48,945 nucleotides of DNA from an uncultured Clostridia bacterium (lineage in GTDB: Bacteria; Bacillota; Clostridia; Oscillospirales; Ruminococcaceae). The stretch lies in NCBI GenBank assembly GCA_945876435.1, contig CAMCOD010000014.1:1-48945 (forward strand). The letters run 5' to 3'. The position numbers and the translations under genes are program-made. Under the pieces are notes generated by a model. The model made no database searches and was not told the DNA's origin. It saw only the letters and a list, made by a program, of their open reading frames with translations. Shown piece by piece: positions 25,818 to 34,847 of the stretch; within the stretch, counting starts at the first letter, position 1, and each line of letters starts with the position of its first letter.

Positions 25818-26565
25818 ATTACAACATCTGAGTAAAAACTTTGAGGGCAAAACAGTGGTGAAGGACCTGTCCCTGAGCTTGGCGGAAGGGGAGCTGCTGT
25901 GCATTTTAGGCTCCTCCGGCTGCGGAAAAACCACCACGCTCAATATGATCGGCGGCTTTCTCCGCCCCAGCAGCGGCAAGATCCTGCTGGATGGGCAGGA
26001 TATTACCGCTATGCCGCCGGAACGCCGCCCTGTTACCACCGTGTTCCAGTCTTACGGCCTGTTTCCCCACATGACAGTGCTGCAAAATGTGATGTACGGC
26101 CTGAAATTCCAGAAAATGAAGCGGACGCAAGCCAGAGAAAAGGCCATGCACTACCTGGAACTGGTCAATCTCAGCGAATATGCCAACGCCGGCATCTATG
26201 AGATCTCCGGCGGCCAGCAGCAGCGCGTCGCGCTGGCGCGGGCACTGGTGGTGGAGCCGCGGCTCTGCCTGCTGGATGAGCCTTTCTGCAACCTGGACGC
26301 GGCGCTGCGGGTAAAAATGCGGGAAGGGCTGAAGGAGATCCAGCGAAAGCTGAACATGACCATGGTTTTTGTTACCCATGACCAGGAGGAGGCCTTGAAT
26401 CTGGCGGATAAAATCGCTATTATGGAACAGGGCGTCCTGACCCAGTACGACAGCCCTATGAATATTTACCGCCGTCCTGCCAATGATTTTGTCAGAGAGT
26501 TCCTCAACCTGGACGAGCTGGTCTGGAGCGATGAGGGCGCTTTGCTGAAAGTTATCAAAAAATAA
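25807..26565 (+). CDS. ABC transporter ATPase (FbpC/AfuC/PotA-type)
   Basis: A 252-residue ATPase for the importer. Walker A is LGSSGCGKTT (about 36-45), the signature ISGGQQQRVALARAL, Walker B LCLLDEP and the switch histidine VTHDQEEA. It ends soon after the core ABC domain, so the C-terminal TOBE regulatory domain usual in FbpC/PotA proteins (350 residues or so) is missing. GTG start at 25807 overlaps the permease. Followed after 18 bases by the PHP gene. Confidence 0.9.
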   Translation: MYLELQHLSKNFEGKTVVKDLSLSLAEGELLCILGSSGCGKTTTLNMIGGFLRPSSGKILLDGQDITAMPPERRPVTTVFQSYGLFPHMTVLQNVMYGLKFQKMKRTQAREKAMHYLELVNLSEYANAGIYEISGGQQQRVALARALVVEPRLCLLDEPFCNLDAALRVKMREGLKEIQRKLNMTMVFVTHDQEEALNLADKIAIMEQGVLTQYDSPMNIYRRPANDFVREFLNLDELVWSDEGALLKVIKK

Positions 26566-26583
26566 CATCCGGAGGTAAGCTAT

Positions 26584-27210
26584 ATGCTGGTTGACATGCA
26601 TTTACACGAAAAAACCTTTTCTCTTGACAGTTTTCTGTCTCTGGACGAGATCGTTTCCATTGCCAAGGCCCGGGGCCTTGACGCCATCTGTATCACCGAC
26701 CACGACAGCATGGGCCTGCGGCAGTATTGCGAGGAGTACAGCCGCAAAACCGGCTTTCCAATTTTTGTGGGTGTGGAATTTTTCTCTCTTCAGGGAGACA
26801 TTACCGCCTGGGGCATTGATACTTTCCCGGATCACCGGGTAGACGCTCAGGAATTCATCGACCATGTCAACCGGAACCAGGGCTTCTGCGTGTCCTGTCA
26901 TCCTTTCCGGAAAAATATGCGGGGCCTGGAGGACAAGCTGCGGGAGGTGAAAGGCCTTCACGGCGTGGAAGTGCTCAACGGCAGCACTCCTATGGATCTG
27001 AACCGGACCGCGCTGCAATACTGCCGGGAGCTGGGGCTGAAGGCCATCGGAGCCAGCGACGCTCACGTTCCCCAAAACGTGGCCAAGTATGTGACCTGGT
27101 TGCCGGAAAAGGTGGATACCCTGCCGGACTTTATCGCCCAGCTTCACCAGTGCGAGACCAGACCGGCAATCTGGAACGGCAGCAGCTACGATGTATTGAC
27201 TACCTTTTAA
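26584..27210 (+). CDS. PHP-domain metal-dependent phosphoesterase
   Basis: A 208-residue PHP-fold phosphohydrolase. The metal motifs are MHLH (5-8), TDHDS, CHPF and GASDAH, as in YciV/RnaAM-like and histidinol-phosphatase-like enzymes. It is short and lacks extra domains. Good AGGAGG-like site CGGAGGTAAGC precedes ATG 26584. Position at the end of an ABC importer operon suggests it may dephosphorylate the imported compound in the cytoplasm; no substrate is known. Confidence 0.88.
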   Translation: MLVDMHLHEKTFSLDSFLSLDEIVSIAKARGLDAICITDHDSMGLRQYCEEYSRKTGFPIFVGVEFFSLQGDITAWGIDTFPDHRVDAQEFIDHVNRNQGFCVSCHPFRKNMRGLEDKLREVKGLHGVEVLNGSTPMDLNRTALQYCRELGLKAIGASDAHVPQNVAKYVTWLPEKVDTLPDFIAQLHQCETRPAIWNGSSYDVLTTF

Positions 27211-27214
27211 GCCG

Positions 27215-27247
27215 AACCTCCGGAGTTTAGCTCCGGGGGTTTGTTTT
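27215..27247 (+). terminator. Terminator of the importer-PHP operon
   Basis: AACCTCCGGAG (27215-27225) pairs with CTCCGGGGGTT (27231-27241) with one G-U type mismatch, then a T-rich run. Confidence 0.8.
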
Positions 27248-27314
27248 TTCCACCGCTTCCGTCAAGATGACGAAAAATCCCGGCAGATTTTTTGGAGAAT
27301 TGGCGGGGCCTCTA

Positions 27315-27343
27315 TGGACTTTTCCAAAAGAATGGGATATAAT
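27315..27343 (+). promoter_or_regulatory. Promoter of the pyr operon
   Basis: TGGACT (27315-27320), a 17-base spacer and consensus TATAAT (27338-27343). It drives a leader of about 210 bases before pyrR. Confidence 0.75.
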
Positions 27344-27370
27344 AGACTACAACAAAATTCCTGCAGCAAT

Positions 27371-27410
27371 CCTTTAAGTTAGTCCCGTGAGGCTGACAAG
27401 GTGGTTTCGC
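27371..27410 (+). promoter_or_regulatory. pyrR_element: PyrR RNA-binding site (anti-antiterminator) in the pyr leader
   Basis: CCTTTAAGTTAGTCCCGTGAGGCTGACAAGG matches the well-known PyrR-binding loop pattern of Bacillus-type pyr leaders (TTTAA..AGTCC...GAGGCTG..AAGG; given here in pieces: TTTAA, AGTCCCGTGAGGCTGACAAG). UMP-bound PyrR is expected to stabilise this hairpin and allow the terminator at 27480-27509 to form. Confidence 0.88.
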
Positions 27411-27479
27411 ATAGAGCAAAAAGCCGTTCCGGGCAAGGTGTACCCTTTCCGGAAAGCTTGGGCTGTATCTGAACACTGA

Positions 27480-27509
27480 ATCTGTCGTCCGCGGACGGCA
27501 GATTTTTTT
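27480..27509 (+). terminator. Regulated terminator of the pyr leader
   Basis: ATCTGTCGTCCG (27480-27491) pairs with CGGACGGCAGAT (27492-27503, one G-U pair) followed by seven T residues. Sits between the PyrR site and pyrR. Confidence 0.88.
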
Positions 27510-27559
27510 ATTGCGTGCGTTTTTTTCAATGAAATGTGCGTGGAAAAGGGGGTTTCGGA

Positions 27560-28123
27560 ATGGAAAATCGTCCTGTCCTGCGTGAAAAAGCGCAGATCAT
27601 GGACAGCGCCGCCATGCGGCGGGCCATTGTCCGCATTGCGTTTGAGATCATTGAGCGCAACCATGGCGCGGAAAATATCTGCATCATCGGTATCATGAGC
27701 CGGGGCGCTCAGCTTGCCCAGCGGATCGCGGCCAAAATCCAGGAAGTGGAGGGACAAAGCGTCCCGGTGGGCTATGTGGATATCACCCGTTTCCGGGATG
27801 ACCGGGAAAGCCGGGGAGAAGGGGACAAAAGTGACATTCCTTTCCCACTTACCGGGAAAACTGTGGTCATTGTGGATGATGTGATTTATACCGGACGCAG
27901 CGTTCGGGCCGCTATGGACGCTGTTTTGGAGCGGGGTCGGCCGGACAGTATCCAGCTGGCGGCGCTGGTGGACCGGGGCCATCGGGAACTGCCCATCCGC
28001 GCCGATTATATCGGAAAAAATCTCCCCACCTCCAAGGAGGAGACGGTCCGTGTCCTGGTCAGTGAACGGGACGGGGAGGATCGGGTCATCATCCTGGAAA
28101 AGACCGGGGAAGAGAACCAATAA
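27560..28123 (+). CDS. pyrR: PyrR: pyr attenuator regulator and uracil phosphoribosyltransferase
   Basis: RNA-binding regulator that senses UMP and PRPP; many members also make UMP from uracil. The 187 residues have the phosphoribosyltransferase fold with PRPP loop VVIVDDVIYTGRSVRAAMDA (about 101-120), the YVDITRFRDD segment and the C-terminal LVDRGHRELPIRADYIGKNLPTS that is characteristic of PyrR. ATG 27560 follows AAAAGGGGG; an ATG eight codons earlier lacks a site. Its own leader carries the target RNA, so it autoregulates the operon. Confidence 0.95.
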   Translation: MENRPVLREKAQIMDSAAMRRAIVRIAFEIIERNHGAENICIIGIMSRGAQLAQRIAAKIQEVEGQSVPVGYVDITRFRDDRESRGEGDKSDIPFPLTGKTVVIVDDVIYTGRSVRAAMDAVLERGRPDSIQLAALVDRGHRELPIRADYIGKNLPTSKEETVRVLVSERDGEDRVIILEKTGEENQ

Positions 28124-28166
28124 CACAAACCCAAATCATTTTGAAAGCGACAGAGGAGGCGTTTTT

Positions 28167-29441
28167 GTGGAAAAAATACTGATTCAGCAGGCAAGAGTCA
28201 TGGACCCCAGCCGGGATCTGGACCGGGTTGCCGATATTCTGGTGGAGGACGGAAAAATTGCCCGGATCGGCGAAAATCTCAGCGCGGAAGGCGCCCGCTT
28301 CATCCCTGCTCAGGGACTGGTGGCGGCTCCGGGGCTGATCGATATGCACGTTCACCTTCGTGATCCGGGATTTACTCATAAAGAGGACATTCTCAGCGGC
28401 TGTACGGCCGCCGCCGCCGGCGGGTTTACCGCGGTTGCGGCGATGCCGAATACCAAGCCTGTCACCGACAGCCCGGAGATCCTTCATTATATCTTAGATA
28501 AAGCCAAAGAGGCGGCCTGCCGGGTCTATCCGGTGGCAGCCATCACCAAAAATCTTAGCGGTAGCGCCCTCAACGACTTTGCCCAACTGAAAGCGGCAGG
28601 CGCTGTAGCGGTTTCCGATGACGGCCGACCGGTGGAAAAAGGCGGACAAATGCTGGAGGCGCTGAAGCTGGCCCAGAAGGAGGGCCTGCTGTGCATCAGC
28701 CACTGCGAGGATCTGACCATTATTGACGGCGGCATCATGAACAAAGGAAAAATCTCGGAGGAACTGGGCGTGAAAGGCATGGACCGGGCCAGTGAGGACA
28801 GCATCACTGCCAGAGAGATCGTTCTGGCCGAATGTTCCGGCACCCGCATCCATATCGCTCATGTCAGCACCAAAGGCTCGGTGCAGCTGATCCGGGAGGC
28901 CAAGGCCAGAGGCGTCATGGTAACGGCGGAAACCGCCCCTCATTACATGATGATGACCGACGAACTGCTGCGGAAAAAGGACGCCAATTGGCGGATGAAT
29001 CCCCCTCTGCGGGAGCAGGAGGACTGCGAAGCGGTGATCGCCGGTGTGCTGGACGGGACTTTGGACTGCATTATCACCGACCACGCTCCCCATGCGCCGG
29101 AAGAAAAAGCCGATTTTTACAAGGCGCCCAACGGCATTGTCGGTCTGGAAACCAGCTTTGCCGCTGCCAATACGGTCCTCTGTAAGCAAAGAGGCCTGAG
29201 TCTGATGGCTCTGCTTCGGCTGATGAGCACCCGCCCGGCGGAAGTTCTGGGCGTGGAAGGCGGCAGCCTGAAGGAAGGCGGACCGGCGGATATTGTTTTG
29301 CTGGATCCGGACAAAACCTGGACCGTGGACAAGAACCAATTCCATTCAAAAAGCAAAAATACACCGTTTGACGGCATGGAGCTGAAGGGCAAAGTCCTCT
29401 GCACCATCTGCGGCGGACGGATCACCTATCAGAATCTTTAG
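28167..29441 (+). CDS. pyrC: Dihydroorotase (type I)
   Basis: Zinc amidohydrolase that cyclises carbamoyl aspartate to dihydroorotate. The 424 residues match the type I length. Seen: metal motif DMHVHLRDPGFTHKED (about 57-72), MPNTKP, ISHCEDL, IHIAHVS and DCIITDHAPHAPEEK. GTG 28167 is preferred: an AGAGGAGG site lies 7-8 bases upstream and it lines up with the EKILIQQARVMDP beginning of the family; extending to 28050 would overlap pyrR and add unrelated residues. Part of the PyrR-controlled operon. Confidence 0.94.
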   Translation: MEKILIQQARVMDPSRDLDRVADILVEDGKIARIGENLSAEGARFIPAQGLVAAPGLIDMHVHLRDPGFTHKEDILSGCTAAAAGGFTAVAAMPNTKPVTDSPEILHYILDKAKEAACRVYPVAAITKNLSGSALNDFAQLKAAGAVAVSDDGRPVEKGGQMLEALKLAQKEGLLCISHCEDLTIIDGGIMNKGKISEELGVKGMDRASEDSITAREIVLAECSGTRIHIAHVSTKGSVQLIREAKARGVMVTAETAPHYMMMTDELLRKKDANWRMNPPLREQEDCEAVIAGVLDGTLDCIITDHAPHAPEEKADFYKAPNGIVGLETSFAAANTVLCKQRGLSLMALLRLMSTRPAEVLGVEGGSLKEGGPADIVLLDPDKTWTVDKNQFHSKSKNTPFDGMELKGKVLCTICGGRITYQNL

Positions 29442-29455
29442 GAGGAACGAAAATC

Positions 29456-30385
29456 ATGAAAAAACTCATCGAAAAAATCGCAGAAACCAAAGCGCCTATC
29501 GTTGTTGGTCTGGATTCCCTGCTGGATTACATCCCACAACACATCAAAGAGCAGGCCATGGCGGAAAATGAAAACCCCTTTGACGCCGCGGCGCAGGCGA
29601 TCCTCACTTACAACAAAGCCATTATCGACGCCATCTGCGATATCGTTCCCGCTATCAAGCCTCAGGCCGCTTACTACGAGCTGTACAGCTGGCAGGGTAT
29701 GAAGGCTCTCTATGAAACCATCCGCTACGCCGAGGAAAAGGGCATGGTTGTCATCACTGACGGCAAGCGCAACGACATTGGTTCCACCATGCAGGCTTAC
29801 GCCGCCGCTCATCTGGGCAGCACCAATGTCTGCGGTAAGGAAGTGGAGGCTTTCGGCGCTGACTGTCTGACCGTCAACGGCTATCTTGGCTCCGATGGCA
29901 TCAAACCTCTGCTGGGTATCTGCAATGAGCGGGAAAAAGGCATCTTCGTGCTGGTAAAAACCTCCAATCCTTCCTCCGGCGAGCTGCAGGATCAGAAGAT
30001 CGGCGATAAATCCATCTACGAGACCATGGGCGCTATGTGCGAAAGCTGGGGCGCGGAGACCACCAATCACTACGGCTACTCCGCCGTTGGCGCGGTTGTG
30101 GGCGCAACCTATCCGGAACAGCTCAGTGAAATGCGTGGAAAAATGCCGCACACCTTTTTCCTGGTGCCTGGTTACGGCGCGCAGGGCGGCGGCGCCAACG
30201 ATGTAAAGGGCGCCTTTGACGAAAATGGCCTGGGCGCGGTGATCAACAGCTCCCGCGGCATCCTGACTGCCTGGAAAAAGGCCGGAACCGATGGCCATGA
30301 CTTCGCGGAACAGGCCCGGAAAGCCGCTATCGCCATGCGGGAGGATATTTGCAGCGTGATCCCGGAGATCAAGCTGCCCCGTTAA
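29456..30385 (+). CDS. pyrF: Orotidine 5'-phosphate decarboxylase (long, type 2)
   Basis: Last step to UMP. The 309-residue form has the catalytic Asp-Lys-Asp array in ITDGKRNDIGSTMQAY, an N-terminal VVGLDSLLDYIP, and FVLVKTSNPSSGELQD and a C-terminal FFLVPGYGAQGGGANDV phosphate-binding segment. This is the type 2 family of Clostridia and Actinobacteria rather than the short B. subtilis type. Fourteen bases after pyrC with AGGAGGAACG site; 56 bases before carA. Confidence 0.95.
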   Translation: MKKLIEKIAETKAPIVVGLDSLLDYIPQHIKEQAMAENENPFDAAAQAILTYNKAIIDAICDIVPAIKPQAAYYELYSWQGMKALYETIRYAEEKGMVVITDGKRNDIGSTMQAYAAAHLGSTNVCGKEVEAFGADCLTVNGYLGSDGIKPLLGICNEREKGIFVLVKTSNPSSGELQDQKIGDKSIYETMGAMCESWGAETTNHYGYSAVGAVVGATYPEQLSEMRGKMPHTFFLVPGYGAQGGGANDVKGAFDENGLGAVINSSRGILTAWKKAGTDGHDFAEQARKAAIAMREDICSVIPEIKLPR

Positions 30386-30441
30386 ACGCCGGCTAAGACA
30401 AAAGCGGATCATGATCGAAACAGAGAAGGGGATTTTTGGAT

Positions 30442-31527
30442 ATGGATATCTATAAAAACGCGCGGAAAGCCTGCCTCCTGCTGGAGGACGGCTCCCTGAT
30501 CCAGGGTTACAGCGTCGGCTCCACAGAGGACGCTTACGGCGAACTGGTTTTTAATACTTCCGTAGTCGGTTTTCAGCAGCTGCTCACCGACCCGGCCAAC
30601 GAAAACAACATTCTGGTGGATACCTTCCCCATGCTGGGCAACTACGGCGTTGTGGAAGGGGAGGATGACCTGTCCGCCTGCCATGCGGCGGCTGTTGTGG
30701 TCCGTGACTGGTGCCCAACACCGTCCAACTACCGCAGCACCGGTTCCATCGACCAGTGGCTGGAGCAAAAAGGCATTACGGGACTGTTCGGCGTGGATAC
30801 CCGCGCCCTTACCCGTAAGCTGCGGGACGGCGGCGTGATGAAGGCGCTGATCACCTGCAAAGAAATCAACGACAGCAACAAAGAGGAGTTCCTGGAAAGA
30901 ATCCGGGACCATCAGGACAAAACCCCATACTGGAAAAACAAAAATGAGCTGGAGATCAGCCCGGTCAGCGGCAAAAAGGCCCTGATCTATGACCTGGGCG
31001 CCAGAGCGGATGTAATCGCCGCCCTTAATGCAAGAGGCTTCAGCACCATTGCGGTGCCCGCCGCCATGAGCGCGGAGGAGATCCTTTCCCAGGAGCCGGA
31101 CTGCATCGTTATCTGCGGCGGCTGGGCAGGGGACTGGGACCTGAGCACAGAGAAAAAGACCATCGCCGAGCTGGAAAAATCCGGCGTTCCCATGCTGGGC
31201 ATCGGCCTGGGTCATCAGCTGATGGCCGAGCTGGCCGGCGGCAAGGTGGAGAAGATGAAAGTGGGCCATCGGGGCGCAAACTGCCCGGTAACGGAGCTGT
31301 CCAGCGGCCGAACCTTCATCACCACCCAGAACCACGGCTATGTGGTAGCCTCTGTCTGCTCTTCCAAGGCCCAAATCACCCATGTGAATTCCAACGACAA
31401 GAGCTGCGAGGGCCTGCGCTATCTGGATTTCCCAGGAATGTCCGTACAGTTTGTTCCGGAGTCCGAAACCGGACGCAAAAACTTTGACCATGTTTACGAA
31501 ACATTCTTGAACCTGCTTGAGAAATAG
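30442..31527 (+). CDS. carA: Carbamoyl phosphate synthetase small subunit with an inactive glutaminase domain
   Basis: Small subunit that normally hydrolyses glutamine and passes ammonia to CarB. The 361 residues keep the N-terminal CPSase domain (GELVFNTSVVGFQQLLTDP; GVDTRALTRKLRDGG) and the overall amidotransferase fold (ITTQNHGYVV). The nucleophile motif GICLGHQL reads GIGLGHQL (Gly255 for Cys), and the catalytic QYHPEASPGP reads QFVPESETGR (Val338 for His; Glu340 kept). The SNGPGDP loop is CGGWAGDWD. Gene is full length with an intact frame, so this is not simple decay. It probably acts as a structural partner of an ammonia-using synthetase. ATG 30442 is 10 bases from GAAGGGGA; a TTG at 30436 is the alternative start. 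Confidence 0.9.
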   Translation: MDIYKNARKACLLLEDGSLIQGYSVGSTEDAYGELVFNTSVVGFQQLLTDPANENNILVDTFPMLGNYGVVEGEDDLSACHAAAVVVRDWCPTPSNYRSTGSIDQWLEQKGITGLFGVDTRALTRKLRDGGVMKALITCKEINDSNKEEFLERIRDHQDKTPYWKNKNELEISPVSGKKALIYDLGARADVIAALNARGFSTIAVPAAMSAEEILSQEPDCIVICGGWAGDWDLSTEKKTIAELEKSGVPMLGIGLGHQLMAELAGGKVEKMKVGHRGANCPVTELSSGRTFITTQNHGYVVASVCSSKAQITHVNSNDKSCEGLRYLDFPGMSVQFVPESETGRKNFDHVYETFLNLLEK

Positions 31528-31542
31528 AGAGGAGGAGCACTT

Positions 31543-34500
31543 ATGCCGCTGAGACAAGATATTAAAAAAGTTCTGGTGATCGGCTCCGGCCCCATCGTCA
31601 TCGGACAGGCTGCCGAATTTGACTACGCAGGCACCCAGGCCTGCCGCGCGCTGAAGGAAGAAGGGCTGGAGGTGGTCCTCATCAACTCCAACCCGGCCAC
31701 CATTATGACCGATAAGGCCATGGCGGACAAGGTTTACATCGAGCCGCTGACTTTGGATGTGGTAAAACGCATCATCGAAATCGAAAAACCAGACAGTGTT
31801 CTGTCCACGCTGGGCGGTCAGACCGGTCTGACCTTCTCCATGCAGCTGGCCAAAGAGGGCTTTTTGGACGCTCACGGGGTCAAGCTGCTGGGCGCCAAGG
31901 TGGAGACCATCGACAAGGCGGAGGACCGCCAGATGTTTAAGGATACCATGGAAGCCATCGGCGAACCCTGTATCCCCTCCAAGGTCGTGACCACTTTGGA
32001 GGACGGCAAAGCCTTTGTCAAAGAAATTGGCCTGCCGGTGATCATCCGTCCGGCCTTCACCATGGGCGGTACCGGCGGTGGTATCGCTTACACTGACGAG
32101 GAGTTTGAAGAAATCGCCGGAAACGGTCTGCGCCTCTCTCCAATCACCCAGATTTTGGTGGAAAAATGTATTTCCGGCTGGAAAGAGATCGAGTTCGAGG
32201 TCATTCGTGACTCCAAGGAGAACATCATCACCGTCTGCTCCATGGAAAATGTGGACCCAGTGGGTGTGCACACCGGCGACTCCATCGTTGTCGCTCCGGC
32301 TGTTACCCTGAATCCCGATGAATTTGCCATGCTGCGGAAGGCTGCCCTGAATATTGTGGAGGAGCTGGGGGTAGAAGGCGGCTGCAACTGCCAGTTTGCC
32401 CTTCACCCGACCTCCAAGGAGTACGCGGTTATCGAGGTAAACCCCCGTGTATCCCGTTCCTCCGCCCTGGCCTCCAAGGCCACCGGCTATCCCATCGCCA
32501 AAGTTGCCACCAAGATCGCCATCGGCTACACCCTGGACGAGATCGTCAACGCGGTGACCGGCAACACCTACGCCTGCTTCGAGCCGTCGGTGGACTATAT
32601 GGTTGTTAAATTCCCAAAATGGGCTTTTGATAAATTCGTTTATGCCAAACGTACACTGGGTACCCAGATGAAGGCCACCGGCGAGGTTATGTCCATCGGT
32701 TCCTCCTTCGAGCAGGCTATGATGAAGGCTGTCCGCTCGGTGGAGCTGGGTCTTAACGACTTCAATATGCCGAAATTCGTGGAGATGGACGTGGAAACTT
32801 TGCGGAAAAAGCTCCATGACTGCGATGACGAGCGTATTTTCTGCGTTTACGCCGCGCTGAAGAAGGGAATCTCCGCTGAGGAAGTCCATGGGATCACCAT
32901 GATCGACTGCTGGTTCCTGAACCGGCTGAAAAACCTGATCGAAATGGAAGAAAGCCTGAAAGAAGGGGAACTGACCGAGGAAAAATACCTGCGCGCCAAG
33001 GAACTGGGCTTCCTGAACAAGACCATTGAGGCCCTTTCCGGCCAGAAGGTGAAAAATCCCCGCTTTGCTTCCTATAAAATGGTAGATACCTGCGCCGCCG
33101 AGTATAAAGCGGAGACTCCTTACTTCTATTCCACCTTCGATGAGGAAAACGAAGCCGCTGAATTTATCGAGGAGCACAAAACCGACAAGAAGAAGATCCT
33201 TGTTTTCGGTTCCGGCCCGATCCGTATCGGTCAGGGCATCGAGTTCGACTACTGCTCGGTACACTGTGTCTGGGCGCTGAAAGAATTGGGTTATGAAGCG
33301 GTTATCGCCAACAATAACCCGGAGACGGTTTCCACCGACTTTGATACCGCAAACCGCCTGTACTTTGACCCGCTGACCCCGGAGGATGTGGATTCCATTC
33401 TGGAAACGGAGAAACCTTACGGCGTTGTGGTACAGTTCGGCGGACAGACCGCCATCAAGCTGACCAAATATCTCAGCGAAAAAGGCGTTCGCATCCTGGG
33501 CACCTCCGCTGACAGCATTGACGCGGCCGAGGACCGGGAACGCTTCGATGAGCTTCTGGAAAAATGCGGAATTCCCCGTCCAAAGGGTGAGACCGTCCTG
33601 ACCAAAGAGCAGGCCGTTGAAGTAGCGGAGCGTCTGGGCTTCCCCGTATTGCTCCGTCCATCCTACGTTCTGGGCGGCCAGAATATGATCATCGCCTACA
33701 ACACCCAGGACGTGGAAGAATATATGGACATCATCACCAGCCACATGAAGGACAACCTGGTGCTCATCGACAAGTACCTTATGGGCAAGGAAGTGGAGGT
33801 TGACGCCATCTGCGACGGCGAAAACTTCCTGATCCCGGGCATCATGGAGCACATTGAGCGCGCCGGCATCCATTCCGGTGACTCCATCTCCGTTTACCCG
33901 GCGCAGAGCCTGTCCCAGCGCATCAAACGCATCCTGATCGACTACACCGGCCGTCTGGCACGGGAGCTGAAAGTGGTTGGTCTGGTGAATATCCAGTACG
34001 TTGTCTACAACGACGACGTATATGTGATCGAGGTAAATCCCCGTTCCTCCCGTACCATTCCGTATATCTCCAAAGTTACCGGCGTACCCATGGTGGATAT
34101 CGCTACCCGCATGATGTTCGGCGAGAAGCTGCTGGATCAGGGCTACGGCGTCGGCCTGTATCCGGAGGGTGATTATGTTGCCGTAAAGGTTCCGGTGTTC
34201 TCCTTTGAGAAGCTCCACGACGTGGATACCCACCTGGGACCGGAAATGAAATCCACCGGCGAGGTACTGGGCATCGCCAAAACCTTTGAGGAAGCCCTGT
34301 ACAAAGGCCTTGTGGCTGCCGGCTACAAAATGCAGCACGAGGAGGGCAAGGGCGTCCTGATCTCTGTCCGCGACAGCGACAAACAGGAGATCATCAAGAT
34401 CGCCGAGAAGTTCGAGAATCTGGGCTATGAGCTGTATGCCACCGGCGGAACAGCCTCTCTGCTGAACCACAACATGGTTGCGGCCAGCACCGTCCGCAAA

Positions 34501-34740
34501 ATCGGCGAAGGGGAGCCGAACATTATGGATCTGATCAACAGCGGCAAGCTGTCCTACATCATTTCCACCTCCAAAAAAGGCCGTCAGCCTCAGCGTCACT
34601 CCGTTCAGCTCCGCAGAAAAGCCGTTGAACGCTCCATCCCGTGCCTGACTGCCCTGGATACGGCAAACGCGCTGGCGGATTCCCTGAAAATGAACCGCAA
34701 GATCGACGATGTTGAGCTGATCAACATCGCGGAGATCTAA
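31543..34740 (+). CDS. carB: Carbamoyl phosphate synthetase large subunit
   Basis: Makes carbamoyl phosphate from bicarbonate, ammonia and two ATP for pyrimidines and arginine. The 1065 residues are full length: first half with VLVIGSGPIVIGQAAEFDYAGTQA and the ATP-grasp segment RPAFTMGGTGGGIAYT, oligomerisation region (about 400-550), second half with VFGSGPIRIGQGIEFDYCSV and LRPSYVLGGQNM, and a C-terminal MGS-like allosteric domain (from about 945, YELYATGGTASLL). All core motifs look intact, in contrast to the altered carA 15 bases upstream. Starts behind GAGGAGGAGC. pyrB, pyrD, pyrK and pyrE are not in the window. Confidence 0.96.
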   Translation: MPLRQDIKKVLVIGSGPIVIGQAAEFDYAGTQACRALKEEGLEVVLINSNPATIMTDKAMADKVYIEPLTLDVVKRIIEIEKPDSVLSTLGGQTGLTFSMQLAKEGFLDAHGVKLLGAKVETIDKAEDRQMFKDTMEAIGEPCIPSKVVTTLEDGKAFVKEIGLPVIIRPAFTMGGTGGGIAYTDEEFEEIAGNGLRLSPITQILVEKCISGWKEIEFEVIRDSKENIITVCSMENVDPVGVHTGDSIVVAPAVTLNPDEFAMLRKAALNIVEELGVEGGCNCQFALHPTSKEYAVIEVNPRVSRSSALASKATGYPIAKVATKIAIGYTLDEIVNAVTGNTYACFEPSVDYMVVKFPKWAFDKFVYAKRTLGTQMKATGEVMSIGSSFEQAMMKAVRSVELGLNDFNMPKFVEMDVETLRKKLHDCDDERIFCVYAALKKGISAEEVHGITMIDCWFLNRLKNLIEMEESLKEGELTEEKYLRAKELGFLNKTIEALSGQKVKNPRFASYKMVDTCAAEYKAETPYFYSTFDEENEAAEFIEEHKTDKKKILVFGSGPIRIGQGIEFDYCSVHCVWALKELGYEAVIANNNPETVSTDFDTANRLYFDPLTPEDVDSILETEKPYGVVVQFGGQTAIKLTKYLSEKGVRILGTSADSIDAAEDRERFDELLEKCGIPRPKGETVLTKEQAVEVAERLGFPVLLRPSYVLGGQNMIIAYNTQDVEEYMDIITSHMKDNLVLIDKYLMGKEVEVDAICDGENFLIPGIMEHIERAGIHSGDSISVYPAQSLSQRIKRILIDYTGRLARELKVVGLVNIQYVVYNDDVYVIEVNPRSSRTIPYISKVTGVPMVDIATRMMFGEKLLDQGYGVGLYPEGDYVAVKVPVFSFEKLHDVDTHLGPEMKSTGEVLGIAKTFEEALYKGLVAAGYKMQHEEGKGVLISVRDSDKQEIIKIAEKFENLGYELYATGGTASLLNHNMVAASTVRKIGEGEPNIMDLINSGKLSYIISTSKKGRQPQRHSVQLRRKAVERSIPCLTALDTANALADSLKMNRKIDDVELINIAEI

Positions 34741-34764
34741 GTCTTATCAAAAAACCATAACCAA

Positions 34765-34803
34765 AAGCAGAAAGGAGACGGATTTTCCGCCTCTTTTCTG
34801 CTT
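34765..34803 (+). terminator. Terminator of the pyr operon
   Basis: An imperfect stem with left arm starting AAGCAGAAAGGAG and right arm CTCTTTTCTGCTT, followed by T-rich sequence to about 34818. Confidence 0.65.
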
Positions 34804-34847
34804 ATTTTCGCTTTTTTCATTTTTTGATCAAAAATTAAAAAAAGGTA

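Noticed and set aside
30442-31527. carA as a decaying pseudogene
   Set aside because: Frame, length, start signal and N-terminal domain are intact and neighbouring genes are normal; only the glutaminase active site is changed, which fits altered function better than decay.
30409-34599. Very long open frame (1396 codons) on the - strand opposite carA and carB
   Set aside because: The + strand encodes clear CarA and CarB. The antisense frame has low-complexity His/Gly/Leu-rich composition and no recognisable domain; it is a shadow of codon bias in GC-rich DNA.
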